Source: Nocardioides acrostichi
GTDB taxonomy: Bacteria > Actinomycetota > Actinomycetes > Propionibacteriales > Nocardioidaceae
Length of the DNA: 64,000 bases
Direction of reading: 5' to 3'
Assembly: GCF_015319165.1 (NCBI RefSeq)
Contig: NZ_JADIVZ010000001.1
Span: forward strand, 930,001 to 994,000
Shown: in pieces, positions 23,858-33,679 of the stretch
Position numbering within the stretch: position 1 is the first letter of the stretch
Layout: every line of letters begins with the position of its first letter
Notes under the pieces: model-generated
Databases searched by the model: none
Seen by the model: the letters and a program-made list of their open reading frames with translations, nothing else
What the model was told of the DNA's origin: nothing
Program-made: the position numbers and the translations under genes

Positions 23858-24817
23858 ATGAGACGAGAACCCACACCCGATCCGACCCTTCCCGACCGGC
23901 ACGCGCCGCTGGTCGCCCGCAACCCGCAAGACATCGCCGCCGCTGTGCCGGTGGCGCTCGGCTTCGAGCCCGACGACTCGGTGGTCATGCTGACCATCGG
24001 CGGGCGCGACGGCTTCCACGCCCGCGTCGACTTCCCGCCCGCGGCCGCGGCCGACGACGAGGTGATCGACCTGCTGATGGCACCGGCCCTGACCCATGAG
24101 GTCGAGGCGGTGCTCTTCGTGCACTACGCGGCCGACGCGAGGGCCGTACGCCGGCTCGCGCGTCGGCTGGAGCGGGAGTTCCGCGCCGCGAGGGTGCGTG
24201 TCATCGTGCAGCTCCGCGTCACCGACCAGCGCTGCTACGCCGCGCTGGGCCGGCTCCCAGGGGTGACTGCCCACGGGCTGCCGCTCGACGTGCGCAGCCA
24301 CGCCTTCCGAGCCGCCTCGGTGCTGCACGGGCGAGTGACGCTCGGCTCGCGGGCCGAGGTGGCTGCCACCGTCGCACCCGACGTGCCCTCGCAACGCGCG
24401 GTCGAGGCGCTCCCGATGCCGATCCCGTGCACGGCGCCGGGGTTGCGGCTCCGGCTGTGCGAGCTCCTCAGCGACGAGACGACCGTGCGCCTCGACGACG
24501 CCGAGGTGGCCAGGATGGCGCACTCCCTCGTCGACCCGCGCATCCGCGACGAGGCGCTGCTCCTGGTCTCCCGCGACACGGCGGATCGACATGTCGCGCT
24601 GTGGAGCGACGTGGTGCGCCGCGCTCCGGAGCACCTGGTGCCCGACGTGGCTGCGGTGCTCGCGCTGGCCGCCTGGGTCGCGGGGCACGGCGCCCTCGCG
24701 TGGTGCGCGGTGGAGCGGTGCCGCGAGGTGGCGCCCGACCACCGCCTGGCCGGATACGTCGCCGCGGCGCTCGAGAACGCCCTCCCGCCGAGGGTGTGGG
24801 ACGAGAGGGTGGGGTGA
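23858..24817 (+). CDS. DUF4192 domain protein
   Basis: A 319-aa actinobacterial protein of unknown role. The DUF4192 signature is visible as NPQDIAAAVPVALGFEPDDSVVMLTI near the N-terminus, followed by alternating alpha/beta sequence and a C-terminal helical region (VLALAAWVAGHGALAWCAVERC) that family members share. There is no signal peptide or membrane segment, so it should be cytoplasmic. The ATG chosen gives the family-typical short lead-in, and I see no clear Shine-Dalgarno sequence or -10 directly upstream. It is transcribed away from dinB; the promoter region between them is largely the 14-bp repeat. Confidence 0.85.
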   Translation: MRREPTPDPTLPDRHAPLVARNPQDIAAAVPVALGFEPDDSVVMLTIGGRDGFHARVDFPPAAAADDEVIDLLMAPALTHEVEAVLFVHYAADARAVRRLARRLEREFRAARVRVIVQLRVTDQRCYAALGRLPGVTAHGLPLDVRSHAFRAASVLHGRVTLGSRAEVAATVAPDVPSQRAVEALPMPIPCTAPGLRLRLCELLSDETTVRLDDAEVARMAHSLVDPRIRDEALLLVSRDTADRHVALWSDVVRRAPEHLVPDVAAVLALAAWVAGHGALAWCAVERCREVAPDHRLAGYVAAALENALPPRVWDERVG

Positions 24818-24858
24818 GCGATCGGCGCACCTGCACCGAGAGGGGGAGCGGGCTCCGC

Positions 24859-24864
24859 TAGGTT
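24859..24864 (+). promoter_or_regulatory. -10 hexamer TAGGTT, leaderless GCS2-like gene
   Basis: TAGGTT ends 7 nt before the ATG at 24872, with no Shine-Dalgarno sequence between them. Confidence 0.55.
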
Positions 24865-24871
24865 CTCGTCC

Positions 24872-26344
24872 ATGGGCGAGAGGGTGGAGCGCCAGGAGTT
24901 CACACGCGCCGACCGTACGCAGCACCGGGAGAAGGTGCGGCGCTGTCTCGACGTGTTCGCCCGGATGCTGCGCGAGTCGGCCTTCGACACCGACGACCCG
25001 ATGGTGGGTCTGGAGGTCGAGCTGAACCTGGTCGACGACGCGGGCGATCCGGCGCTGAAGAACGGCGAGGCGCTGGAACGCATCGCCGACCCGGACTTCC
25101 AGACCGAGCTCGGTCAGTTCAACCTCGAGATCAACGTGCCGCCCACGCACCTGCGCGGCGACGGTCTGGCGCGCATCGAGGCCGAGCTGCGCGCCGACCT
25201 CGACCACGCCGAGGTGGCGTCCGCCGACGTGGGCGCGCACCTGGTGATGATCGGCGTGCTGCCGACGCTGGCCGAGGGTCACCTGACCCGCGACACCATC
25301 AGCGCCAACCCACGCTATGCGCTGCTCTCCGACCAGATCCTGGCTGCGCGGGGCGAGGACATCGCCCTCGACATCTCCGGGGTGGAGCGGCTGCAGTGCA
25401 CCGCCGACACGATCATGCCGGAGGCCGCCTGCACCAGCACGCAGTTCCACGTGCAGACCTCGCCCGACCAGTTCGCGGCCTACTGGAACGCCTCGCAGGC
25501 GATCGCCGGCGTGCAGGTGGCGGTCGGCGCGAACGCGCCCTACCTGCTGGGTCGCCAGCTGTGGCCCGAGACGCGCATCCCGCTGTTCGAGCAGGCCACC
25601 GACACCCGCAGCGAGGAGCTCAAGGCCCAAGGTGTGCGGCCGCGCGTGTGGTTCGGCGAGCGGTGGATCACCTCGGTCTTCGACCTCTTCGAGGAGAACG
25701 TCCGCTACTTCCCGGCCCTGCTGCCGATCACCGACGACGAGGATCCCCTCGCCGAGCTCGAGGCCGGCCGGGTACCGCGGCTGCCCGAGCTGCGGCTGCA
25801 CAACGGCACCGTCTACCGGTGGAACCGCCCGGTCTACGACGTCACCGACGACGGCCCGCACCTGCGGGTCGAGAACCGACTGCTCGCCGCCGGTCCCACC
25901 GTCGTCGACACGGTGGCCAACGCCGCCTTCTACTTCGGGCTCGTGCATGCGCTCGCCCACGACGAGCGGCCGCTGTGGTCGCAGATGTCGTTCAGCGCCG
26001 CGGAGGAGAACTTCCACACCGGCGCCCAGCAGGGCATCCACGCCCAGCTCTACTGGCCGGGCATCGGCCAGGTCGCGGCCACCGAGCTGGTGCTGCGCCG
26101 CCTGCTGCCGCGCGCCCACGCCGGGCTCGAGTCCTGGGGTGTCGACGCCGAGGTTCGCACCCGGCTGCTGGGCGTCATCGAGCAGCGCTGCCTGCGTCAG
26201 ACCAACGGTGCGGAGTGGTTCGTCCGCCGCATGCGAGAGCGCGACGGCGACCCCGCGAGCCGCTTCGACGACCTGCGTGCCGTGCTGGGGGAGTACCGCG
26301 AGCGGATGCACACCAACGAGCCCGTGCACACCTGGGACCGCTGA
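24872..26344 (+). CDS. Glutamate-cysteine ligase family (GCS2-like) protein
   Basis: A 490-aa member of the carboxylate-amine ligase family related to plant/bacterial GCS2. Visible features are VGLEVELNLVDD near the start (acidic metal/ATP site), FNLEINVPP, and HVQTSPDQFAAYWNASQAI in the middle, with RVENRLLAAGPTVVDTVANAAF in the second half. Actinobacteria make mycothiol and ergothioneine rather than glutathione, so the substrate may not be cysteine; EgtA-like or unknown ligase activity is possible. The gene stands alone, with a leaderless promoter. Confidence 0.82.
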   Translation: MGERVERQEFTRADRTQHREKVRRCLDVFARMLRESAFDTDDPMVGLEVELNLVDDAGDPALKNGEALERIADPDFQTELGQFNLEINVPPTHLRGDGLARIEAELRADLDHAEVASADVGAHLVMIGVLPTLAEGHLTRDTISANPRYALLSDQILAARGEDIALDISGVERLQCTADTIMPEAACTSTQFHVQTSPDQFAAYWNASQAIAGVQVAVGANAPYLLGRQLWPETRIPLFEQATDTRSEELKAQGVRPRVWFGERWITSVFDLFEENVRYFPALLPITDDEDPLAELEAGRVPRLPELRLHNGTVYRWNRPVYDVTDDGPHLRVENRLLAAGPTVVDTVANAAFYFGLVHALAHDERPLWSQMSFSAAEENFHTGAQQGIHAQLYWPGIGQVAATELVLRRLLPRAHAGLESWGVDAEVRTRLLGVIEQRCLRQTNGAEWFVRRMRERDGDPASRFDDLRAVLGEYRERMHTNEPVHTWDR

Positions 26345-26371
26345 CCTCGCACCGGGTCTCGCACAGCCGGC

Positions 26372-26821
26372 TCAGCGGGGTGGACGTCGCCACTCGCGCT
26401 GGTCACCGGTGAGGGGCAGCCGCCAGCCGTGCGTGGTGACGACCGCGAAGTCGATCGAGGCCCCGCCGCGTTCTGCCACCGCGCCGAGGGTGGCGGCGAG
26501 CCACGCCTGGTCGGCGTCCTGTGCCGCAAGGTCGCCGGTGCGAACGAGGCACACCAGCAAGGGGAGCGTGCGGATGCGCGGGTCACGGCACCGTGCGTCG
26601 AGGGCCGCGCCGACCAGGTCGCGCCGCAGGGCGTCGTCGAGCGACGTGGTGCCGAGACCGGGGTCGACCACCGGCGGCCAGTGCTCGCTCGGGCACCCGA
26701 TGCGGGCGGTGGTGGGGAACCAGCGGCGACCGGCCCGTGCCGTCTCGGCGACCGCGAGCCGCAGTCGTGCCCGCAGCGCGCTGTCGACGCCCGCGGTGGC
26801 GAAGGTCTGCGAGCCGGCCAT
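26372..26821 (-). CDS. Hypothetical protein divergent from the WXG100 operon
   Basis: A 149-aa soluble protein that I do not recognise. The N-terminal 35 residues are helical and basic (SALRARLRLAVAETARAG), the middle has TSLDDALRRDLVGAALDARCRDPRIR, and the C-terminus reads SIDFAVVTTHGWRLPLTGDQ. It has no signal or membrane segment. The start at 26821 was preferred, but ATG at 26857 is also open. It is transcribed away from the WXG100 gene with about 140 bp between, so the two may share a control region. A role with the type VII-like operon is only a neighbourhood inference. Confidence 0.6.
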   Translation of the reverse strand: MAGSQTFATAGVDSALRARLRLAVAETARAGRRWFPTTARIGCPSEHWPPVVDPGLGTTSLDDALRRDLVGAALDARCRDPRIRTLPLLVCLVRTGDLAAQDADQAWLAATLGAVAERGGASIDFAVVTTHGWRLPLTGDQREWRRPPR

Positions 26822-26962
26822 GCGGCTATCGTGCCCGCCCTCGGCGGGCGTGGGCATACGTCGTCCACAGGTCGCCTGACGTGCGAGGATACGGGGGTAG
26901 GTGGCGACGTCGGGCGGGTAACGAGCCCGGGCCGGAGCCGACACCCACGACGAGAGCCCCCC

Positions 26963-27259
26963 ATGTCTGACCTCTACATCGACCTCGACGCCCTGGAGCG
27001 CACCCGCCACGACCTCGAGCACGTGGCCGACCTGCTGCGCGACCCGGTGAGCCGTCTCGCCGACGAGGCCGGCGCCGTCACCTCGATCAGCCACCTGCGC
27101 TCCCGGTTGCAGGACTTCGGTCACGAGTGGGACTACGGCATCGGCAAGCTCTCGGAGTTCAGTGGCACGGTGGGCGAGGCCCTGGTGCACATCCGCGACG
27201 CGTTCACCGAGGTCGACCAGAAGCTCGCCGCCACCTTCGACCAGGCCGACGGCCGATGA
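26963..27259 (+). CDS. WXG100-family (ESAT-6-like) protein
   Basis: A 98-aa helical protein with the size and helix-turn-helix layout of WXG100 proteins. The turn reads GHEWDYGIG with Trp56, so the third WXG residue is not Gly but the position fits. Such proteins are usually small secreted substrates or partners of type VII (ESX) secretion. No Ecc/Ess secretion gene is present in the window. Its stop overlaps the next ATG (ATGA), which suggests fixed stoichiometry with the larger WXG protein that follows. Confidence 0.7.
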   Translation: MSDLYIDLDALERTRHDLEHVADLLRDPVSRLADEAGAVTSISHLRSRLQDFGHEWDYGIGKLSEFSGTVGEALVHIRDAFTEVDQKLAATFDQADGR

Positions 27260-28386
27260 GCGCGCACGTCTACCCCCACCTCGGCTTCGACCCGGTGGCC
27301 AGCGACGAGTCGGCCGGTGCCGAGCTCGCTCGCCGCTTGAAGTACGCCGTCGACCGACTCACCGAGGTCGATGCGGTGCTCGGCGGCACCGGGCGACAGC
27401 ACTGGGAGGGCCGCACGGCCGACGCGTTCCGCGCCTCGGTGAAGGACGAGCTGCGCCCGCGCGTCGCCGACGCCCTCGCGAGCTTCGGTCATGCCAGCAG
27501 CGCCTTCGAGGGCTGGGTGCTGGCGCTCGGCGGCTACCGGCGCCGCGCCGACGCACTCGAGGTGGAGGCCGCCGGAGCAGCGGAGCGCGTGAGCAGCGCC
27601 ACCTCGCACCTCGGCGGTCTCACGGTGCCCGGTCACGACGCCGACCGGAGCGCGGTCGACCGCTACCACGACGACCTCGGCCAGGCGCGCTCGCGCCTCG
27701 ACGGCGCCCAGGGCGAGCTCGCCGACATCCACCGCCGAGCCCGGGATCTGCGCGACGAGGTCGAGGACCACGCCGACACGGTGGCGGGTGCCTTCGACAC
27801 CGCCATGAAGAAGGCGCCCGACGAGCCCGGCCTCTGGGACAAGCTGGGCGGCGTCCTCTCCGACATCAAGGACGCCCTCGGCGCGGCCTTCGACTGGTTC
27901 ATGGAGAACCTGGCGCCGCTGATCCAGCAGCTGGCGCGCGTCATCGGTGCCGTGGCGACGATCCTGGCGATCGTCTGCTTCGTCGTCGGGTTCGTCTTCC
28001 CTCCCGCCTTCGCTCTCGCCGGGACGCTGGGCACGATCGCCCGGGTGGCCTCGTTCGTCGACCTCGGCATCCAGGGCCTGCGCGTGCTGCACGGTGAGGA
28101 CGGCGCTCTCCAGGGCTTCGCGCTCCAGTCCGCCGGCATGCTGCTGGGCATCGGGGCGGCCAAGGCGATCGGGCCGATCGCGGTGAACGCGACCTCCAAC
28201 ATCCGCAACGGCCTCTACATCCCGCAGGTCGCGATGGCCGGCGTGGGCAGCAACGGCGGCGCCGCGGTCGCGGCGATCCAGTACACGATCAACCCGAGCT
28301 TCTTCCACTCGCTGCTCTACTGGGGCGTCACCAGCTACCAGGATCTCGACAGCTCCTTCGACACCTTGGAGTCGGGCGGCCGATGA
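27256..28386 (+). CDS. WXG-domain protein with hydrophobic core, putative type VII substrate
   Basis: A 376-aa protein. Residues 1-100 form a WXG100-like helical hairpin with the exact turn WEG (Trp50-Gly52). Residues about 110-180 form a long charged coiled-coil-like helix (SAVDRYHDDLGQARSRLDGA). Residues about 220-310 are hydrophobic with two or three membrane-spanning segments (VIGAVATILAIVCFVVGFVF). The C-terminal 80 residues are glycine/alanine-rich and match nothing I know. The layout resembles large type VII-secreted proteins with an N-terminal WXG domain and a variable tail. Coupled by ATGA overlaps on both sides. Function unknown. Confidence 0.72.
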   Translation: MSAHVYPHLGFDPVASDESAGAELARRLKYAVDRLTEVDAVLGGTGRQHWEGRTADAFRASVKDELRPRVADALASFGHASSAFEGWVLALGGYRRRADALEVEAAGAAERVSSATSHLGGLTVPGHDADRSAVDRYHDDLGQARSRLDGAQGELADIHRRARDLRDEVEDHADTVAGAFDTAMKKAPDEPGLWDKLGGVLSDIKDALGAAFDWFMENLAPLIQQLARVIGAVATILAIVCFVVGFVFPPAFALAGTLGTIARVASFVDLGIQGLRVLHGEDGALQGFALQSAGMLLGIGAAKAIGPIAVNATSNIRNGLYIPQVAMAGVGSNGGAAVAAIQYTINPSFFHSLLYWGVTSYQDLDSSFDTLESGGR

Positions 28387-29147
28387 GTCAGAACCCAGCC
28401 GACGAGCTGCCGAGCATCGCCACGGGGCTGCCGCCGGGGTGGATCGAGCTGGTGGCGTTCTCGTCCGTTGACGTGCTGGCGTCGTTCCTGCGCGCCCAAC
28501 TCGCCGTCGACGCGGACCGGTTCGACGACGACGAGATCGAGCGCATCGTCGACGCCTGCGTGCGTGCTCACGCCGTGGCCGCGCCGCAGCGGTGGCTGCA
28601 CCTGGGCTGCGTCGTCACCGAGTTCCCGGTCGAGGAGACCTCGCGCAACACGGTGTGGACCATAGGAGTGGGGGTGATCACCCCGCCGTCGTTCGGTGAC
28701 GTCGACCCGGTGGCGGTCGCCTCGCGGGTGGTCGGCTCACTCGGCGAGATCTCCCAGGTCGAGCGATTCAGCACCGACGACGGTCGCGAGGGCGTCGTCT
28801 TCGGCGGCACCACCAGCGCCACGTCGCTGCCCGACGGACTGACCGACGCCGATGTCGTGCGGATGCTGCCGCAGATCGATCTCGCGGCGCTGGGCCTCTA
28901 CGCCGTCGTGATGCCACTGCGCGGGCTCCCCGACCGGCTCGTGCTCACCCTCGGCGTCGCGCCGTGTGTCGAGGAGCGCCAGGCGATGTCGGTGCTCGCC
29001 GGCCAGATGGCCGCCAGCGTGCACGCGATCGCCGACCTGGCCGCCTACCCCCGGGCCAACGTGCTCGTCGACCGCACCGGCGCGGTGCACGAGCGCGGAT
29101 TCCTCGCGGCCGAGGACACCGAGCCCGCCGAGAGCACCCGTGGCTGA
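28383..29147 (+). CDS. Unknown soluble protein in the WXG100 operon
   Basis: A 254-aa acidic protein without signal or clear membrane segments. It starts PPGWIELVAFSSVDVLASFL and has a regular alpha/beta pattern, for example RWLHLGCVVTEFP and GLYAVVMPLRGLPDRLVLTLGV. I recognise no domain. Between a WXG substrate-like gene and a membrane protein gene it could be a chaperone (EspG-like in role), an immunity protein or a regulator, but the sequence does not decide. Its start overlaps the preceding stop (ATGA) and its end overlaps the next start by 8 nt. Confidence 0.7.
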   Translation: MSQNPADELPSIATGLPPGWIELVAFSSVDVLASFLRAQLAVDADRFDDDEIERIVDACVRAHAVAAPQRWLHLGCVVTEFPVEETSRNTVWTIGVGVITPPSFGDVDPVAVASRVVGSLGEISQVERFSTDDGREGVVFGGTTSATSLPDGLTDADVVRMLPQIDLAALGLYAVVMPLRGLPDRLVLTLGVAPCVEERQAMSVLAGQMAASVHAIADLAAYPRANVLVDRTGAVHERGFLAAEDTEPAESTRG

Positions 29148-29724
29148 ACCCTCGCGTGACGTCGCCCTGGCCGATCTGGAGTCCAGCCTCGTCACGTGGC
29201 GCTGCACCGGCGGCGGTGCGCTCGCCGCCCTGCTCGGCGTCGCCGGGAGCACGCTGGTGGCGGCCGCGATCGATTCCGCGGGTGACATCGGCCTCGTGCT
29301 CGCCCTGGGGCTGCCCGGGCTGCTGCTCGCGGCCGGGGGAGCGGCGCTCGGTCGGTGGGCACTCCTCGCCGGACGACGAGTCGTCGGCGCGTACGTCGAC
29401 CGCTGCGCGCAGGTGGCGTCGTCCGACCCCAGGGCGGTGAGCGACCACCTGCTCTCGTCGCGGGGCCTGCTGCGCGGCGCCCTGCTGGCGCTCGCCGTGA
29501 TCGGCCTGCTCTTCGCGGTCACGATGCTCTATGTGGGCTTCGCGCCCGGGGATCCGGCCGACCTGGCCGACGGCCGCACCCTCACCGGCCTCATGGGCGT
29601 CGGCTGGTCGCTGAGCCTGCTGCCCGTCGTGCTGGCCCAGGGGTCGGGCCAGCTGCGCACCGCGCGTGCGGTCGGTGGTCGCCTCGCCCGCGAGACGCCG
29701 CGCCATGACGGCGTCTCCGGCTGA
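29140..29724 (+). CDS. Integral membrane protein, last gene of the WXG100 operon
   Basis: A 194-aa protein with about four membrane segments: two between residues 20 and 70 (GALAALLGVAGSTLVAAAI and IGLVLALGLPGLLLAAGGAAL) and two between about 110 and 170 (ALLALAVIGLLFAVTMLYVG and LMGVGWSLSLLPVVLAQG). No family recognised. Start GTG at 29140 overlaps the upstream gene by 8 nt. It may anchor or export products of the operon. The reading is supported by the overlap and coding pattern only. Confidence 0.68.
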   Translation: MAEPSRDVALADLESSLVTWRCTGGGALAALLGVAGSTLVAAAIDSAGDIGLVLALGLPGLLLAAGGAALGRWALLAGRRVVGAYVDRCAQVASSDPRAVSDHLLSSRGLLRGALLALAVIGLLFAVTMLYVGFAPGDPADLADGRTLTGLMGVGWSLSLLPVVLAQGSGQLRTARAVGGRLARETPRHDGVSG

Positions 29725-29742
29725 TCGGGGAGGATGGCCCGC

Positions 29743-30315
29743 ATGGCCATCCACATCACCGGCGACGACGCCGCCGACCAGGTACTGACCGAGGATCCCT
29801 TCGCGCTGCTGGTGGGCATGATGCTCGACCAGCAGTACCCGATGGAGCACGCGTTCCGCGGGCCGTCCAAGGTCAAGGACCGCCTCGGCACCTTGGACCC
29901 CGCCGCGATCGCCGCAGCGGATCCGGAGGAGTTCAAGGAGTTGTGCAGCACCACGCCGGCGATCCACCGCTTCCCCGGCTCGATGGCCGGCCGGCTCCAG
30001 GAGCTGGCCGCACTCGTCGAGGAGACCTACGACGGCGACGTGACCCGGCTGTGGGGCGAGGCGACGTCGGGTAGTGATCTGCTCAAGCGAGTGCAACAGC
30101 TGCCCGGGTTCGGCAAGCAGAAGGCGCAGATCTTCGTGGCGCTGCTCGCCAAGCAGCTCGGCGTCCGGCCCGAGGGCTGGGAGCAGGTCGTGGGCGACTA
30201 CGCGCTCGAGGGCCACCGCTCGGTCGCGGACGTCGTCGACGACGCATCGCTGCAGAAGGTGCGCGACTTCAAGAAGCAGAAGAAGGCCGCAGTGAAGGCG
30301 TCCTCGGCCCGTTGA
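29743..30315 (+). CDS. HhH-GPD family base-excision repair protein
   Basis: A 190-aa protein with the helix-hairpin-helix GPD fold of DNA glycosylases: LLVGMMLDQQYPMEHAFRGP at the N-terminus and the hairpin LPGFGKQKAQIFVALLAKQLG. It lacks the C-terminal four-cysteine [4Fe-4S] loop of EndoIII/MutY. The basic tail KKQKKAAVKASSAR may bind DNA. Actinobacterial members are common but poorly studied. The start ATG lies 9 nt after GGGGAGG; the ATG three codons earlier abuts that sequence and was rejected. It precedes rpoD but is separated from it by a full intergenic region. Confidence 0.85.
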   Translation: MAIHITGDDAADQVLTEDPFALLVGMMLDQQYPMEHAFRGPSKVKDRLGTLDPAAIAAADPEEFKELCSTTPAIHRFPGSMAGRLQELAALVEETYDGDVTRLWGEATSGSDLLKRVQQLPGFGKQKAQIFVALLAKQLGVRPEGWEQVVGDYALEGHRSVADVVDDASLQKVRDFKKQKKAAVKASSAR

Positions 30316-30382
30316 TTCGTCGCAGAGGCCCCTCTGGATGTCACCCTCCTGGGTGGGCGTGGCAGAATGGTCGGCGCGGCTC

Positions 30383-30388
30383 TTGACA
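30383..30388 (+). promoter_or_regulatory. -35 consensus TTGACA upstream of rpoD
   Basis: Exact TTGACA 46 bp before the rpoD GTG start. A matching -10 at 17 bp is not convincing; TACGCC at 30411 is too far. A weak promoter with a good -35 or a different -10 type is possible. Confidence 0.3.
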
Positions 30389-30434
30389 ACTACGGCCTTT
30401 GCCGCGCCCCTACGCCAGTAGACGAGAGGTGTTC

Positions 30435-31862
<1,428 letters not shown>

Positions 31863-31896
31863 GGCGCGGGCCGAGGGGTTCGGCTCGAAAACACCG

Positions 31897-31928
31897 ACCG
31901 CCCGCATGGCGTGCTGCCAGCGGGCGGT
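31897..31928 (+). terminator. Intrinsic terminator-like hairpin after rpoD
   Basis: ACCGCCCGC pairs with GCGGGCGGT (9 bp), extended by an inner TGGC/GCCA stem around a GTGCT loop, starting 34 bp after the rpoD stop. There is no U-tract, as is common in actinobacteria. Confidence 0.7.
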
Positions 31929-31961
31929 GAGGTGTCGTCGGCGACCGTTCCCCCTTGCTGT

Positions 31962-31984
31962 GGCTCCTCTCCGCGGAGGGAGCC
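31962..31984. terminator. Second hairpin between rpoD and the DMT transporter gene
   Basis: GGCTCC pairs with GGAGCC around an inner palindrome TCCGCGGA. It lies between convergent genes and may stop read-through from either side. The rest of the 245-bp gap holds no gene that I can support. Confidence 0.45.
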
Positions 31985-32107
31985 TCGATCGTCGACGGAG
32001 GAATAGTGCGTCGTGGAGCGACTGCGAGGCAACGGGCGGCGAAGGTTTGTAGACCCTTTGTTACCGACAAGTAGCTCATGGTGTGGTGCGGGTCACGCTG
32101 CGGCGCG

Positions 32108-32953
32108 TCATCCCGCCGAGATCAGCACCACCGCGGCACAGCAGGCGACCAAGCCCATGCCCTGGGAACGAGCGACGGGCTCGCGCAGCAGGGCGGCCGC
32201 CAGCAGCACGGTGACGGCCGGGTAGAGGGAAGCCAGCACCGCCACGACGCTGAGGCGCCCGCCCTGGCTCGCGAGGAGGAACGCCGCGGTGGCCGCGGCG
32301 CCCAGCAGGCCGGGGGCCACCGACCAGAGGCCGGACCTCCCGCGTGGTCGCCAGTCGGCCCGGGTGGACACGGCCAGCGCCAAGACGAGCGACCCCGCGA
32401 CGGCGTGGTTGAGCGCCAGCGGCAGCAGGCCGGCGTCGTCCGGGATCTGCCCGAGTGCCGCGAACAGCGTGCCGAAGCCCAGCCCGGCGAGGATGCCGTC
32501 GCGCACACCTGCGGCCTGCACGCCGGGGCCGCTGCCGGCCTCCGGGGCGGGCTGGCGGGCCACCAACCAGATGCCGGGCAGTGCCAGCACGACACCGGCC
32601 CACACGAGCGCTGAGAGCCGGTCGCCGGCGGCGACGACCCCCACGACCACGGGCACCAGGGTGGCCCCGACCGCGGAGACCGGCGCCACGACGCCCATGC
32701 GACCCAGCGAGAGGCCCCGGTAGAGCGTGACCGTGCCGACTCCGCCGCCGAGCCCGGCGAGTGCGCCCCACCCGAGGTCGACGCCGGACGGTCGCCCGGG
32801 CACGGCGATCGAGAGGACGGCGGTGGCGGCGGCGGCGGTCGCCAGGACGACCAGCGCGACCGCCCACGGACTCGCCCGGCGAGACGTCAGTCCGCCGAGG
32901 AAGTCGCTGGTGCCGTAGGCGACGGCGGCGGTCAGGGCGAGTAGCACGGCCAT
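32108..32953 (-). CDS. EamA/DMT-superfamily transporter
   Basis: A 281-aa membrane protein with ten hydrophobic segments in two repeated EamA halves. The first starts LLALTAAVAYGTSDFLGGL and ends at GIWLVARQ; the second starts at GILAGLGFGTLFAALGQ. The conserved region ASLYPAVTVLLAAALLREPV at the end of the second half is typical. Substrates in this family range from amino acids and other metabolites to nucleotide sugars and cannot be predicted. It is a single gene convergent with rpoD; the next gene on its strand, DUF7455, is about 90 bp upstream and may be co-transcribed. Confidence 0.9.
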   Translation of the reverse strand: MAVLLALTAAVAYGTSDFLGGLTSRRASPWAVALVVLATAAAATAVLSIAVPGRPSGVDLGWGALAGLGGGVGTVTLYRGLSLGRMGVVAPVSAVGATLVPVVVGVVAAGDRLSALVWAGVVLALPGIWLVARQPAPEAGSGPGVQAAGVRDGILAGLGFGTLFAALGQIPDDAGLLPLALNHAVAGSLVLALAVSTRADWRPRGRSGLWSVAPGLLGAAATAAFLLASQGGRLSVVAVLASLYPAVTVLLAAALLREPVARSQGMGLVACCAAVVLISAG

Positions 32954-33042
32954 GGTGGTCCCGTCGGAGGATGCGAACAGACGACGACGGCCCCGGACGT
33001 CGTCGTCCGGGGCCGTCGGCTATGGCTGTGTGGAGTGGGCGC

Positions 33043-33273
33043 TCAGCGCTCGCCCTCGGGGGCGGAGACGGGAGTGGTGCCCAGCTTGTGGGTCTCGTCG
33101 ACGATGCTGGCGGCCTGCTCCTTGAGTGCGTCACCGTGCTCGCGAGCGTGGTGGGCGCAGAAGAGGAGCTCGCCACCGCTTTGGAGCTCGACGCGGAGGT
33201 AGGCCTGGGCTCCGCACCGGTCGCAGCGGTCAGCGGCAGTCAGCGCGGCGTCGGGGGCAATCGCAGTGGTCAC
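33043..33273 (-). CDS. DUF7455 small zinc-ribbon-like protein
   Basis: About 76 aa. Its core ADRCDRCGAQAYLRVELQSG and LLFCAHHAREH carries CxxC and a CxHH-type pair, so it probably binds one zinc ion. Such proteins sit next to the ParE/topoisomerase subunit gene in many actinobacteria, and the same neighbourhood is seen here. The GTG at 33273 was chosen because GAGG lies about 6 nt before it; ATGs at 33285 and 33300 are also in frame. Function unknown. Its promoter shares the divergent region with parE. Confidence 0.85.
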   Translation of the reverse strand: MTTAIAPDAALTAADRCDRCGAQAYLRVELQSGGELLFCAHHAREHGDALKEQAASIVDETHKLGTTPVSAPEGER

Positions 33274-33300
33274 TGTCGGCCTCATTTCTCTCGTGCTCAT

Positions 33301-33679
33301 GTCAGGTGGTTCAACGTAACGAGCGGACTGAAAGATTCCCACCGCGATGTGGCGAACTCCACGTCCATCCGGTCGATGGTCGTGCTTTCGTTCCTGGCCC
33401 AGTGTTACCCACTTGTCCGGCTGGATAGTCACTGTGCCGTCGCGTGTCGTCCACGTCGTCCACGTCGTGTCGAGACTCTTCGAGCGGCGTTGCTCCTCCA
33501 GTGTGCCGCGCGGCTGGTGACCAGGAGGGTGATTTCCACAGGCCGAACCGGTTCGTGTCCACATCGTGACCGCGTGCCGCCGGTCCGCGTGCCTGCGCCG
33601 TCCTCAGGTGGGCCGTCGACTAGATTCGAGACACCCGGCGCGACCGCGCCGCGGGCCGTTCGCAGCAGGAGCAGGGACG
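33301..33679. other. Divergent intergenic region between DUF7455 and parE
   Basis: About 380 bp without a gene I can support. It is less GC-rich than its surroundings in the middle part and contains a short direct duplication of GTCCACGTC near 33450. A TACGTT hexamer close to 33310 on the minus strand and TAGATT at 33621 on the plus strand are the candidate -10 elements for the two genes. Frames that cross it have unlike codon use and are rejected. Confidence 0.5.
33621..33626 (+). promoter_or_regulatory. -10 hexamer TAGATT of parE
   Basis: TAGATT is of the same type as the leaderless -10 elements in this window, but no start codon lies 6-8 nt downstream, so the parE mRNA should have a leader of about 45 nt. 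It places the upstream in-frame GTG codons (33566, 33608) outside the transcript. Confidence 0.45.

Noticed and set aside
23625..23876. Proline-rich repeat protein (NPPPRTRPHEPA repeats) read through the 14-bp array
   Set aside because: The apparent repeats are only the 14-bp tandem array translated in an extended dinB frame; dinB has a strong AGGAGG and GTG downstream.
30351..30390. Resemblance to the 5' half of a tRNA-Leu (GTGGCAGAATGGTCGGCGCG) upstream of rpoD
   Set aside because: The D-arm match is good, but the D-stem has a mismatch, and there is no anticodon arm or T-arm with GGTTCGA downstream. Probably chance or a decayed fragment.
33566..33679. N-terminal extension of ParE from GTG 33566 or 33608
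   Set aside because: The added residues are arginine-rich and unlike ParE, there is no Shine-Dalgarno sequence, and the TAGATT -10 lies downstream of both codons.
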